Below, in pieces: positions 33,954-46,529 of a DNA stretch of 64,000 nt. This DNA is from Pinus tabuliformis. Taxonomy: Eukaryota; Streptophyta; Pinopsida; Pinales; Pinaceae. The stretch's first letter is position 1; each line of letters begins with the position of its first letter. Made by a program: the position numbers and the translations under genes. A model generated the notes under the pieces. That model was given only the letters and a program-made list of their open reading frames with translations. It ran no database searches and was not told where the DNA came from. The stretch spans positions 1,019,192,514-1,019,256,513 of the forward strand of contig CM062804.1 in NCBI GenBank assembly GCA_031772625.1, given 5' to 3'.

Positions 33954-36149
33954 TCACGTTATCAAAATCTCCATCCATAATACTTGGAGTGTATTACGAT
34001 CAACATCAACAATGTGCCTTTTCTTGGGCCAGAAATTCTTGGAAAATAAATCACTTTCATTTATTATTCTATGATCATTATAGATTCCATCTAATGCATC
34101 AAGAACTCTTTCCAAATACACTACTTTATTTTTCCATTCCTTTGTAACAATTGGTGAATCCTCATTCCCAATAGTGTCTTTCCACATTTTTATGTATGAT
34201 GTTATCCCTTCCTTTAGTTCTTTTAAATAGACATCATTTTGTTTGGAAGCTAAGAAATATGGCTTCCCTATGGGAATTATAGTTTGACCTTCATCATCTA
34301 TATTCCATAACTCAAGTGGTTCTGACCACTTAATATCCTCTAATTAATTCTTTGTACCTTAGTATTGGGACATCATTGAGTATAAGAAATTGGAAGTATT
34401 GGACATTAAGATGTCTAGCCAGTGCATTTTTCCATCCTTGATGTATCCATTAAGGAAACTTTTGAAGTAATATACCTTGCCAATAAGTGTAGGTGGAAAC
34501 ACTCGATTTTCTTCAATTATGCAATATGTATCCATCATTTCAAATAAAGAATAAATATCTTTACTTTTTAGGTTGGAAGACATTCTTCCATAGGTTCCAT
34601 TTATGTCTTCATGGGTGTGCCCCACTTGCAAGAACCCAACTGCAATAGTGATGAAGACAATAAGTGTAGTTAAAAGTGATAGAAACATGAAAATATATTG
34701 ATTCTTATTATCACTTGTTGCATTGTCCAATTATAACAAAAAATGTGGAGGCAGAGGTTTAAAGTCAACAGTTTGACTTTTTGATCTTCCATTAGATATA
34801 AAATCATCCTTGTACACTTGACATTTTGAGTAAATAAAGGTGTCAAGTAATGCATTTGTAAGTGGGCTTCTTTAACTTCCACTTTCATAAAGTAGATCAC
34901 CATACATATCCATTTGTGGGTCTTCAAGGTCCCTTAAACAATTTGCAAGGGATGTAATAGTAAATTGTGATCCCATATGTACAAATGGTAGGGAGAAATG
35001 GCCAAAACCTCATGTCTTATGCCCATGTGTAAGCATACCTATCAATGACAAACCTAAATTTGTTCCTACAATAGATTTTGATTTGATATGTAGCCTTGGG
35101 ATTGAAGTCTTTGTTTTTTCCATTTTATCATGCATAATGCTCAAATTCTCCTTTGGAAATCGCTTTGACATAATTCTATGGGCATAGTAGTAATATCTTC
35201 CACACATAACAATCTTGTTATGTTCGTTCAGCCTACCTCGTGCCTTTTCTTCCAACTATTTTGTAGTTGTTGACTTCATTTATGCTTTCAACACAATACA
35301 TTCACTGCATTTATTGAAGTTGGTGTTCTTTGAAAATGCCACATCTCGAAACTTAGTATTCCAGATCTTGCTCATTGTTGACTATGATATTGATGGGTAA
35401 TTGAGATTGTGAAGAGCCTCATTAATCTCTTTTAACAAAGAATTTTGTGTGTAAATCGAAGGAAGCAATCTTAAAGGAGCAGATGTTCCATCTTCTTCAA
35501 CTTAATGTGTTTGGTTTGGTGAAAAGTCTAAATTATCCATTACAATTTTGTGCAATATTTCTATTGTTGTGTGAGCTCGTGCTTTGCATGTGTTGGCGTT
35601 ACCATGAATAGCTTTAATATGTCCATGTTGGAAATATTGTTGGCAGTTATAGAATGTGATTTGAGAAATCTTATGTATCTTATACCATGCTTTCTTACAA
35701 ATAATATTCCCATTAAATCTCATGTCCTCTACATTTCTAGCAATAGATGGCAGGCCATGGCCTTTGACATGACTGTGTTTGACATGAGTGAATTCAAGAC
35801 AAATTCCCTAATACCATTTTTATTTATTTTTCATACCCCTTCTAGCACTTGCAATGGCCTTCCTATCCACATGTTGAAGACAATATTTTCTACAACATAC
35901 ATTTGCTGCCAAAAGTCGAATTTCTTTCTCTTCATCTACTTTTGTTTGACATTTTGCAAATTTTTTTGTATCCATAACTCGTTTAATCCTTTTATACAAC
36001 CTTGTCACATGCATATCAATTGAGTTTCTATAATTTTCATTACAAAGATACACATCCCATTTGTTTAAGGGATTTGTGTCCTCTATAACATCCCATATCA
36101 CCATTTTCTTTGGTGGCTCCTTGTAATTTTCCTTGACCCTTAATATCAC
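33954..36149 (-). pseudogene. Decayed DUF7869-family gene, core
   Basis: Successive minus-strand frames read in family order. First is a Cys-rich N-terminal segment (AANVCCRKYCLQHVDRK, about 35900). Then comes FNGNIICKKAWYKIHKISQ with FYNCQQYFQHGHIKAIHGN (35723-35502), MHDKMEKTKTSIPRLHIK and LSLIGMLTHGHKT (35255-35010), and LDNATSDNKNQYIFMFLSLL with VGFLQVGHTHEDINGTYGR (34730-34359). DNxSxDNKN and VGHTHEDID are the hallmark blocks of DUF7869 proteins, which occur in repetitive, transposon-like families in plants and animals (recognition from memory). Frames shift several times and stops intervene, so it is a pseudogene. The C-terminal part may extend to 33954. No terminal inverted repeats were found. 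Confidence 0.75.
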
Positions 36150-37129
36150 ACCTTTTTTTTTCCACCAACTTATTTATTGGACATATAACCAAACAATGTA
36201 TAGAATTATCCCCAATTCTACATATCCCACAATTTCCATCTACCTCTTCCAAATAAACACCAAATTCCATTTCACCTAGTGTTTCACCCTCAACAATGTC
36301 ATCCTCGCGGACATTAACTAGAATTCCTTTGGCAATGCACATGCTTGTTCCCATGCATTCATTTGTAAGAGAAACCTTTGTAAATATGAATCTACCCCTA
36401 TCTTGGGAAGATTTATGGCATGATCATGACAATGAGGCTCCAAATCTGATTTTGGCCAAACCTCATAAGATTCCAATGCACCCCCTAGTGTATGCTCAAA
36501 TATTGTTGGATGTGGTAGACGAGCATCATCTTTTAACACCTTATCAATTTTAACCACTATGAATCCTTTCTTTACCATATTTCCATGCACTTTATGCCCA
36601 AGCTCTGCATTGAATATGGAGCCCTCGCCCACCTTCACTCCATGTTGCAGAAGATCTACCTTATCTCCAATAGAAAATGTAGAAGAAACATTTGCACCTA
36701 CAAACAAATGTAAATAAGGTTAGTATTTACTCAAGAAAACAACTATTATACCATCAACAATATTTAACACATACTTCAATATTTTGATTTACATATGTTG
36801 TGTCTCAAATCTATGATCTTCCATGGATGTATGTCCTCTTCATTAACATCCTCATCAATCAAATGTGGTTGAGTGACATCAATTATCAAAATTGTAACAT
36901 AACCTGCATTAAACCTTTCTCTGATATAATAAGTTCTAGACTCTATAGATTTGACCCTTCCTAGCCCAATGACTTGATCATTAATAAGGAAATAAACATA
37001 GTCCCCTTTTGGCAAAATTATATTTTCCATTATAGCTTGTATAAATTCTATAACAACAACTAAATTGTAATTTGTAATTAACAGGTTGAACCATGTAAAG
37101 TGTGACTTTATGTTTTCAAAAAAACACAC
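36040..37129 (-). pseudogene. N-terminal part of the DUF7869-type gene, or a neighbouring transposon gene
   Basis: Three overlapping minus-strand frames (37129-36776, 36707-36318, 36354-36040). They share a recurring pattern: a G-rich strand, VHG or similar, a hydrophobic strand (VVVKID), and a HTLGGALESYEVWP block. This looks like the small beta-domain repeats found in plant transposon proteins (DUF8039-like; weak recognition). It sits directly upstream of the DUF7869 blocks in the same orientation. An intron may separate 36776 from 36707. The functional call is uncertain. Confidence 0.45.
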
Positions 37130-37789
37130 AACTTACGAAAATGTAATATAGATGAAATAATTTAAATAATATGGTAGTCATATTGTATGTAATGAAACAT
37201 TATTTCCCACCATTTAGTGCCTATTACTAAAAATTACTTTACATACAAATTTCACAAAAAAAAATATATATGAAGAACAGGAAATTAGAGATGTAGATAG
37301 TATCATAGAATGACAAATATCAACTCATATCAAACCACGAACTTCTTATTTAACTTTATAAATGACACTTGTAGTTTTGATGCATGTGTATGAATAATGA
37401 TCATAAGAAATATGTAGAAGTTAAAGAACCAAAACATGGTCCTTTGGAAAATATGAGAAATTCCAAGATCGATGCTACATAAGATGTCTAAAATCCCCAT
37501 GAGAAGGAAAAATTATATTTATATTTCACTTAGTGAGGATGTTTGATGTTTGAACTTGATAATCGAAAGCCAAACTAGAGGTTCTCTTCCAAATAAAATT
37601 TTTGCTACTGTAAATACTAGATAATTTTCATTTTTATTCTAAAAGCAAAGAAATTGCATTAGAAGAAAAATATTGTATACCTCAATAATAAATTTATTCA
37701 TAAACTTCAAAATTATACAAAGATCACATTATTCTCCATGGATCAAATAATTATGATTGGATTATTATGTTTGTGCGAAAAGGAAAGCT
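37130..37789. other. AT-rich stretch, nothing recognised
   Basis: No coding or RNA signal seen between the DUF7869-type gene and the satellite. Confidence 0.5.
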
Positions 37790-39005
37790 ATACAATTATC
37801 TTTCCTTCCAACGCAAGCACAAATGTAGTGCCGACAACAACATATATTTATATACACTTCTTTTGCACTATCATTGATATTCATAAATTGTTCCAAATTC
37901 AATAAAAGGGCACATCAAAAGCTATAATTCTAACCATTGTGATTATTGCTACAATGTCACTCCTAGTGCATTGGTTGCATAAGTGTAATGGTGTTTAGAA
38001 GAAAGTTAGTAATTATTAGGTATCCTTCTGGCATGATCACAAATGCACTGCCAATAACAATATCAAAGCACTAACCTTTGTGAGGGTGATCCTTTTTGCA
38101 CAAGAACAAAGAAATCTAGTGCATTCTATAATTCCTTCTAACACAAATACAATCACATTTCCAACAATAATGTTGCATTGTGAACAAAATTTAATGCATG
38201 AAATATTTACTTGTATCACAAATACAAACACATTTTCAACAATAACATTTCAAGATGAAGGAAATTTAACACATTCTAACCTTCCTTCTAGCATAATGAG
38301 AAACATATTTCTAATAACAACATTGCATTATGAAAGAAATATAATGTGTGTTAGCTTTCCTTCTATCACAAGTAGAAGCCCATTTCCAACAATAACATTG
38401 CACCTCAAATGAAAGCTAACAATCAATATCATTCCTTCTACTACAAACATAAGCATATTGCTAGAAGCAACATTACATGGTCAAATAAATCTAGCACATG
38501 CTAGATTTCCTTCTAGCACAAACACAAGCACACTGTCAATAACAATATTCTAAGGCGAACGAAATCCACCACATGCTAAATTTCCTTGTAACATAAATAG
38601 AAGCATATTACTCTCAAAAAAATTGCAAAGTAAAAAAAATATTACACATTCTAGAGTTTCTTCTAGCACAAACACAATCACATTGCCAAAAATAAAATTG
38701 CAGGGTGGAAGATATCTAGCATACGCTTTATTTACTTCTAGCACAAACACAAATACATTGGCAACCCTAACATTGTAAGGGGGGGGGAATCCAATGCATG
38801 ATAGAATTAATTATAGCACAAACACAAGTACATTTCCAACAATATTGCATTGAAAAAGAAATCCAATGCAGGTTATATTTCATTCTAGCACAAATACAAG
38901 CACGTTGCCAATGACAATATTACATTGCAAAAGAAATCTATTGCATACTAGATTTTATTCTAGTACAAACACAAGCACATTTCTAACACCAATATTTCAT
39001 TCCAA
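37790..39005 (+). repeat. 75-bp satellite array, left
   Basis: Monomers of 72-80 bases, each with CTTCTAGCACAAACACAAGC, CAACAATAACATTGCA, and an AAATCTAGCACATGCTAGATTT-like stretch (shown here split for length). Landmarks are at about 38134, 38210, 38284, 38358, 38434, 38510, 38583, 38659, 38734, 38811, 38883 and 38957. Identity between monomers is moderate. The period equals 25 codons, so frames stay open through several monomers (for example 38080-38412). The array ends abruptly at about 39005. Confidence 0.9.
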
Positions 39006-39812
39006 AACCCCTGATCGGGCTGTGACAGAGAAGAGGAGGTGGCCCAGTGACGATGGGAAGTGGAGATGTCAAGGACCATCCACTCGAGCGCAAGGACAGA
39101 GAACACATCAAGATGTGGAGGAAGAGGACAACAAAAAGGGCAGGTGGAAGGACAAGGCAGGGAGGGAGAAAGACCCGAAAGAAGACAGGTGGGGTTACGA
39201 AGGGAAGGCAAAGAGGAAGGCATGGGAGCCATCGAAAGAGTGAGCGAAGAGATGCCAACAAGTGGCAGGAATATAGAGAAGAACCCACAGTAGGAGCAGC
39301 TGGAGGCACGAGGGAGTTAATGAGGGTAAGAGCTGGAAGGGACAAAGGGCCATCATTCTGAGGAGTAGGAATAAGGAAAAGGGTGGCGAGAAAATTAGGA
39401 GGACAGGTGGTAGGTGTGATGAAAGGTAGTAGGGATAGCGAGGTAAAACAAAAGGTAAGAGAGAAAGAAGATAGTTGCATGCAGAAAGAGAGAGTGAGAG
39501 TAAGAGCATAGAAAGGCGGTGGACGCAGGATGAGGACGCAGGCCAATGGATGCAACTGAGTCAACTCAGGTTGGAATTATGTATTCTTCCATTTCCTTAA
39601 CATCATAATTATAGTAATGCCAAATTCAGTGGTACTAGGGAAAGAGACCTGGGAAAGTCTAGACTCAGAAAGAGTCGAAACCAGGGTCTCCTAGAACACT
39701 ATCTGAGTCAGGAATGAGGATGAAAGGGACAGAGAAGCAAAAGATAAAGGAACGCCCCTAAAGAAAGCACAAAGAGGGAAGGAGGGCGACTGAGGAGAGA
39801 AGAGAGAACCTG
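39006..39812 (+). other. Purine-rich (GA) tract region of 0.8 kb
   Basis: The plus strand is overwhelmingly A and G (GGAGG, AAGAAG, GGGAGGGAGAAAG words). Long minus-strand Ser/Leu/Pro-rich and plus-strand Arg/Lys/Glu-rich frames are by-products of this bias. It abuts the satellite on one side and the inverted repeat on the other. Origin unknown. Confidence 0.6.
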
Positions 39813-40765
39813 AGCGCTTGTCCTACCATTTTTAGGAATCAACACGCCCCATATTTAATGGTTACCTTAATGGACAGTGTTGATCTCTCATGGAATCAGA
39901 GTGCAGTCTTCACGAACGTTGTTGCCAATGCAATTCTTAAAAGATAAATTACTATATGGCACAATATTGTGACTTTATTATAAGTGGCCATAGAATTTCA
40001 ACAGGCCCTTCAACAACTTCGTAGTATCCAGGGTCGTGGGGCCCATGTTCCTCTATATTTCTCAGCGCTTACCCTTCTTTGACATGGGAATGGGTAGAAT
40101 TGGAAATGAGAATTTACGGGTATGTATGGCCATCAATCTCTATAAATTTATGTTAATATTTTCTGGTTTAGCATTATTGATATTACAAAGAGGATTTTTT
40201 CAAAGCAACACGGTCCTATAAAATCTCTACATAATAAAGCATTATTTCTGCAAACCATACTATTATATAAAAATCAACAATTTTGCAAATGGCATCTTAG
40301 TTTATAGAAGGGTGAAATTCCCCAATTTTAGGTTTTATAAGAAAATTTAGGCACCTTTCATCCACCTTTTTACACTGTGAATTTGTATTTATAGCAAGAA
40401 AATAGTTCTCCTTGAGCCATATCCATGATTGTGCCTTCCTGATTGTGATCATGCAAATCTCAGCTTTCATTAATGCCCCATGCTTTCATCAATCCCCCAT
40501 GCTGACTCACATCAGCCATATTCGGAAGCACCCAGTGACTCATGCTGTTAGAGCATTCTATTATCTTGAGCGCTTGTCCTACAATTTTTAGGAATCAACA
40601 CACCCAATATTTAATGGTTACCTTAATGGACAGTGTTGATCTCTCATGGAATCAGAGTGCAGTCTTCATGAATGTTGTTTCCAATGTAATTCTTAAAAGA
40701 TAAATTACTATATGGCACAATATTGCAACTCTATTATAAGTGGCCATAGAACTGGGAACTTAAGC
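39813..40765 (-). repeat. Tandem unit R-M-R at the outer end of the left arm
   Basis: The block GCGCTTGTCCTAC through TAAGTGGCCATAGAA occurs at about 39813-39993 and again at about 40568-40750, offset about 758. Between them is a 0.55 kb block with a TATAAATAC box on the minus strand (CTTGCTATAAATACAAATTC, near 40385-40405). The right arm holds more of the same units. Confidence 0.8.
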
Positions 40766-42342
40766 AGGGACATGCACGAAATTCGAATTAATTACATCCT
40801 TTAAATTAGAAATCACTACTATAACTCCATATAGAACTTGGTCCTTTTGCATAAACATGTCTATTTGAAGTTAAAAATCTAAATAGGATAGTCCTCTAGC
40901 ATAATCATGTCTACTGTAAGTTAAAAATTAAAATAGGATGGCCAAGCAGTGATAAGTTTAATTTTTAATGCATTTTCTTCAAAAATTAAAACAAGATGTT
41001 AAAACAGTAATAAAATTGATTTCTAATGCATTTTAAGCTCTATTCATCTATTTATTTTTTAATTGAAACATTGTAGTTTGCACTTTTTCATCAAAATGTT
41101 GTCAAACCGGATTTACCTTTCACAGAACTTCCAAATATATCTTAGGAATGAGTTTTCTGAAATCATTTATATCTTTAATGAGGCTTCTACTCTCTTAATC
41201 TAAACAATTTATGTGTTGAGAACCTCCATGTACCTTTCACAAAACTTCCAAATTCATATTAGGAAAGAGTCTCCTGAAACCATATATTTTTTTAGGGAGG
41301 CTTCGACTCTTAAACTAAACAAATTTCTAGTGAAAACCTCCATGTACGCTGGAGATCTTCCTACACACCATTGACAGGCAGAGAAATTTTAGTGAAAAAA
41401 GGTTTAAACTAGCACAGCCTCAACTGAGTGAAAAAGGTTTAAATTAGCACAACCTCAACTGAGCAATGCTGCCTATAGGGGTGATAAGAACCGAATGCTC
41501 AAGATTGTGGGAGAGGACGTACTAGCTTTCTCACTTGCTAATAGCTATTCTCTCTCGCAAGCCTAAGAAAGCCAATAAGTTCTCTCTCATAAGCCTACAC
41601 ACCGATGGATTCTCTTGGTTTTCACACCGTATGTTCTTACCATGCTAACAATGTTCCTGTAATGAAAATTCCATGTTCTTATCATGTTTATTAAAATTCC
41701 AGTTCATTTTAAATTTCACACACCCAGACATATTCTTGCTAATTCCAAAATTTGAATTCCTGGTAACTTCGAAGCACGAAAGCTCGAGTGTTGACTTTTG
41801 TGCTTCTTGCGCTGAATGAACAAGCTCACTTAAAGGTAGTAGCTAAAGTAGCACAAGTAATACTAGATGAATTTAAGCCAGATTCGAGCTTCATTTTCAA
41901 ACAGTACGCTTATAAGGTATAAATCCTGTCCTGGTGAACTGAAGAATGTTTTTAATTTCTGAATCAGTATTGCATATAATTTTTCGTAACTGTAAATAAT
42001 AATATATAATGTAGAATACCTATTATGGCCATGAACAAATTAGCTTCTCATGGAACTGGGAAAATCGATAAAAAAAATTGGTGTCTTCTTGCCACATGAT
42101 ATTAGCTGAATTCTATTTATGGCGATCATAATTTTATTTATTTATAATCTAATTTTTTTGAATCATGTGATAGATATTACTGCATTTCTTTTGCAATATT
42201 TGGTGTCATTGCTTGTTCTTCCAGTATGTATAAATCATTCTGCTAAGTATAAATCATTCTGCTAATATTGATTCGTTACTGTGTGAATAAATCATTTTTC
42301 TAATATTGATTCCATAGAGAGAGATACAACAAGCCTACTGAT

Positions 42343-42450
42343 CTCATCAATATTCTCAAAAGAGATGGCCCAGCGTGGGATCCAACCTTTGATTGCTTCG
42401 CCAGCAACAACAATAAACCAGGTCAGCCATCCTGCAGTAACTCTCACCTT
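42343..42450 (-). pseudogene. CDK-like protein kinase N-terminal fragment (left arm)
   Basis: Within a 142-codon frame (42720-42292), residues 91-126 read VRVTAGWLTWFIVVAGEAIK then GWIPRWAISFENIDE. This matches the segment just before the glycine-rich loop in plant CDK-like kinases of the At1g54610/IBS1 type (AGWPxWLxxVAGEAIxGWxPRxADxFEKLDKIGQG, recalled as a consensus). The kinase domain itself is absent. The surrounding residues are not recognised. Confidence 0.65.
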
Positions 42451-43189
42451 CGATGTTCCTGGGAGAATTCCCAAGCCTGGGATTAGAATTGACATTTGGA
42501 GAAAATTCTCCCTGTCGCTGTAGAGGATGAGAACAAAAAGGATAGTGTTGCTTATGCTAATAGTGCCGTTGCTTTTCGGCGTCGTCCCACAACACTGAAA
42601 CTGGGTCGACACCATTGTTTTTTTCCCTCTCAATTTAGTCCTATAATCCCCCATGTGTTTGTTCTCAGCCTCAATGCCATGGTCCATGACTGCAGGGGCT
42701 ACCAACAGCCGAGACGCCATATAAGAAGATCAACTATTGGAGGATGCCCCCCTTCGAGCTCTCTACATAATATGTGGCTCTTGTAAAGGGTTTGCTGCAA
42801 ATGCACTCTATAAGAATAATTACAAAACCTACTCTAGAAGCCCTCCTCTGCCAACCTGAAAACCCCAAGAAAATCCTCGAAGCAAAGAATTTAAACCCAA
42901 AATGACGTTGCATCCAAGGCTTGCCTTTCCTGTATTTGCTCTTTTATGAACGAGTCTTCAGCGTGGATCTGTCAAAAAAGTAATAAAGGCCGCACACAAA
43001 AACACCCTAACCAGTTTATATTCACATCAATTTGTGTGGAGAAAAGAATAAGATACATTGCGTTAAGACCTCCTCTTCTTCCTCTAGTATTCTTCTTAAA
43101 CACGCATCATGGTTTCGAACCCCGTGATGTGAAACCAAGCTAGTTGCTTGGAATCCAGAAATGCACTTAACAACACGGTTTTTCTTCTA

Positions 43190-43460
43190 TTTTCTTTGAA
43201 CCAGCACGTCCCGGGTTCGAATCCCAGACGCAGAGTGCTTCACTAAAATCTGGAGCTGCACACTCACTAGGTGCAATGCTAACCCCATCTGAACGGCCAG
43301 CATTCTCATTCCGTAAAATGCATGTTAACTTCGACAACCCTGATTAGGGGAGACCATACCCGCCATTGGGTGCAAGTTTGAATTACTGAAAGATCTATCT
43401 ATTTCTCCCATGGATCCAAGGAGGTCATGGATGCCATAGGGTGCAGGTTCGAATCCTTCA
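43190..43460. repeat. tRNA-like B-box words, possible SINE debris (left arm)
   Basis: GGGTTCGAATCCC near 43211, GCAAGTTTGAATTA near 43371 and GCAGGTTCGAATCC near 43443 match the Pol III B box. No convincing A box or cloverleaf accompanies them. The same words occur inverted at 52600-52860. Confidence 0.35.
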
Positions 43461-43514
43461 AAAATCCATTTTTGGCTCTGCGCATACAGAAGAGTTGTGC
43501 AACTAAAATGAAAT

Positions 43515-44010
43515 GTCTTTTTATCGGTCATTATTTCTTAATTTTAGAAAATTAATTTTCTAATTTTTTTGTTTTTTGTTTTTTTATTATTATTTATGGT
43601 TTCTTTTCTTGTTTTGCTTTTTTCTTTTGCTTTCACTATTTCTTGTTTTGTTTTTTTATCATAGTCATTATTTAAAAATTAATTTTCTAATTTAGTTTAT
43701 TTATAGGCATAATATATATATTTCATTGTGGTGATTGATATAAGATGAGATTTTTTGGTTTTTTTTTTTAATCATGGTCATTATTTCTTAATTTTATAAA
43801 TTTAATTTTCTAATTTATTTTCTGATTTAGTTTACTCATAGGCATAATATATGTATTTAATTGTGATGATTTATATAAGATGAGATTTTTTTGGTTTTTT
43901 ATCATAGTTATTATTTCTTAATTTTATAAACTTAAATTTTTAATTTAGTTTACTTATAGGTAAAATATATGTATTTTATTGTGATGATTGATATAAGATA
44001 AGATAATATT
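43515..44010. repeat. AT-rich minisatellite (left arm)
   Basis: About four units of roughly 113-130 bases, each containing ATCATGGTCATTATTTC, TTAATTTTCTAATTTA and CATAATATATGTATTT. T-runs on the plus strand suggest that it began as the poly(A) tail region of the adjoining LINE. Inverted copy at about 52085-52545. Confidence 0.75.
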
Positions 44011-44019
44011 ATTATATTT

Positions 44020-46529
44020 ATGTCCAATTAATGACCATAAAGTAGGTCAAATGGATTGTTGAGTACAATGATGTCCATACAAAGTGGGAGAACCAAATGG
44101 TCTCCCTAAAAAAAGATACAATGCATGAAATTAATCAACATCTAGCTGTAGCAGAGAAGATCCAGGAGCTAATAAATCTCAAGATTAGATCCATTTCTCC
44201 TAACATCTAAGGTTGAATGAAGAGCACTAAAGAAACTCAACAAAGTCTGTTGGGTTGATGAAGAGTCGGTGGAAAGTGCAGACTGTCCACTAAACCGTCG
44301 CCTGGGGGGTTCACGCGCTGCTGAGGTATGGAGGACTTAGTTCGTCTCCCAGGGATGGATCTAAGAATGATTTGCCGCTGAGATCTCGTGTGGCAGGGTG
44401 AGATCCCACGGATCCTCACTGATCTAGTGTCTAGATACATACAGGTATCAATCAATTTCTTCGTGCCCGTGTCTGAAGGTAGTACCCTGAAAAATGTCGT
44501 GATCTTTTGTGTGGGGTCTGGTCTAATGGGAGGCCGAAAAATATGCGCTTGGAACATGAGAGCCTCTTGAATATATAGGGCCAAACATCTTTGATCTGGA
44601 TAGAATCTCTAGAAAAACAATGAAACCTTCCTCTAATCTTGTAGTAGACAGGGCATTCAAGAATGAAATGCACATCGGTCTCCACTTCCTATAAATTACA
44701 TACTTGGGAGATTTTGCCTGGGCTATCCAACTGGTGGTCCATCTCTACCTAAAGTCTGTGACAACCTACTTTGAACTAGCCTAGAGGAATGCAAATATCA
44801 TGCATTAAATGGTGAAATGTATACTGGGGTCGAACAATGATCTCGTCTCTCAACTCCAAGAAGTGCTTAGTGTAGAAGGCCATCTTTGGGCGCAACCCTC
44901 TTGGAGGATTGACCTAGGTGACCTAGACGAACTATCTATAGATGTCCTCCTTGATGATCTTGTTTAGCTCATGTCTAGTAGGTAAAAGGTGACCAGGAGC
45001 ATCTAAGGAATATAAGAAAGGAGGGAGACGATCCAACTAAATTCCCACTAACTCTAAAAGATTTGAATATCTTGTAAATCAACATCTAGCTCAGCCTCAG
45101 GGAGTAGAATGGGCAATTCTCAGAAGAGAAATATGTCAAGTAAGGATATCGGTCCCCACTCTTTATCGAGTATGCAAAGCCCTGGACACAACGCAAGAAT
45201 GAAACCAATCTAAAGATCGTCTCAAGCTGAAAGGGCCGAGCTCCAAACTCTGCAAGGATGATGTGTTGCAGTAGTGTCAGTTTACTTCTAATGATGTGGC
45301 AGAGAAGAAGAATATGGACTCTCTGAGATGAAGCCCAATCTAACTGAAGTAAAGACAATCCCCAAAACTCTAAGCCCTATAGAACAATGGGACAGATCAA
45401 TGTGTCCATGAGGATCATCTTGGACAAGATGTCCTGGAAGTGATGTCAAAAGCTCTGTCTCTCGAGAAGGGCTAAGGATCCATATCCTTTGTTGATATGA
45501 GGTTGAAGCATTGGTTGCAAACTGAAGTGAGGACCAAAGAATTGCACCCCCAAGTAAGTATACGTGCTAGTGATCTCAATCTCTCCCCTTTGAATAAGAA
45601 TTGAAGGTCTAAGGTTTTCTTCACCACATTGAAGATCATAACAAAGGAGACGGTGATAAGAAGCTTTGACGTCAGAGTGGAAGGGTGGAGAGTGAGTTAA
45701 AGCATATCAAATTTCTCGATGTAGAGTCTTCCATTCATCATTGTACCACTTGTTCATGGGGCAAGATCCAACTTTAGGGGAGATGGAATTAGAACAAGTG
45801 GAGTGGGGGAAGGATTTGAGTGCTGCTTTACAAATGGCAGATGAAATGCAGGTGTATTTAGTAGAAGTAGAATCAAGCAAGGAGAATTGGGTCTCTAATG
45901 GGAGCATCTTGCATATAGTAGAGGAGAAGATGTCAGGGTCTCCTTCGTCAAATCATAAGGTAGTTCGGGGTGGGCCCCAAGGGGAGGGTCAAACCAGAGA
46001 GAGATAGAAAGAAGTGCATGATTGGCAAGGCGGGTGGTGGAGACTGAGAAATGGTGAATAAAAGGGAGAAAGTTATGTCTAGTGAGGACATAATCAAGTA
46101 CACTCGCACCCGCACCATATGGCCGACATGTGAAAAAGTGAGAGTCTTGGAAATAGGGGAGGCCATTTAGAATCAACACTCCTGGGATTCCCCCAACTAC
46201 AATAGATGCTTACCATAAAATGTAGTGGGCCCCAAAGCATCATCTGACCTTTGGTGACGCCCTACTGAATCTGGATCTATCCCTTGGGTGCAAAACACAT
46301 CCTCTGATTCGTCGCGAAGAGGGATCTGGAGACCTCTAGTACGAGCATTGAAGTAACCTAGGCGGATGACTTCCCCAAAAACAAAGTACTTAGTGATGTT
46401 AGTATACAAGTATGTAAAGGGATCCCTAAGTGATGTTGAAGTTACCCTTCGAAAGACATAAAACAAAGAGAAAAAGACCAAAGGAAAAGGCCCATCACAA
46501 ATCGCAATTAGAGCTTCTAGCAACAACAA
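44020..46529 (-). pseudogene. LINE (non-LTR) retrotransposon remnant with RT core deleted
   Basis: From right to left on the minus strand. The AP endonuclease comes first: ITKYFVFGEVIRLGYFNART, DVFCTQGIDPDSVG, DDALGPTTFYGKHLL (46529-46197), then FLTCRPYGAGASVLDYVL-like and LANHALLS (46179-45895). A linker follows with MNKWYNDEWKTLHREI (to 45707). Then comes a jump straight to the post-RT tail (ASSQRVHILLLCHIIRSKL, 45358-45086) and the C-terminal zinc-binding segment (ETDVHFILECPVYYKIR, 44685). The RT palm with its YxDD is missing. Several frameshifts are present. The 3' end runs into the AT minisatellite. The inverted-repeat border falls inside this LINE at about 44856. Confidence 0.85.

Larger units (their letters stand above)
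39813..44856 (+). repeat. Left arm of giant inverted repeat
   Basis: Reads as the reverse complement of 51241 to about 56250. Matching landmarks sum to nearly constant values: 44237 with 51855 and 44584 with 51508 both give 96092, and 42720 with 53394 gives 96114. Content from outside in: tandem 0.76 kb units, unrecognised AT-rich DNA, a kinase fragment, tRNA-like B-box DNA, an AT minisatellite and a LINE 3' end. By eye the arms are about 94-95% identical. Confidence 0.92.

Noticed and set aside
38080..38412. 110-codon frame in the satellite as a protein
   Set aside because: It is a 75-bp repeat whose period is a multiple of three, so openness is a by-product.
38960..39564. Long frames on both strands at 39.0-39.6 kb as genes
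   Set aside because: They are low-complexity products of the purine-strand bias and overlap each other in several frames.
43190..43260. Functional tRNA gene around GGGTTCGAATCCC
   Set aside because: No cloverleaf: acceptor and anticodon stems cannot be assembled and no A box lies at the right distance.
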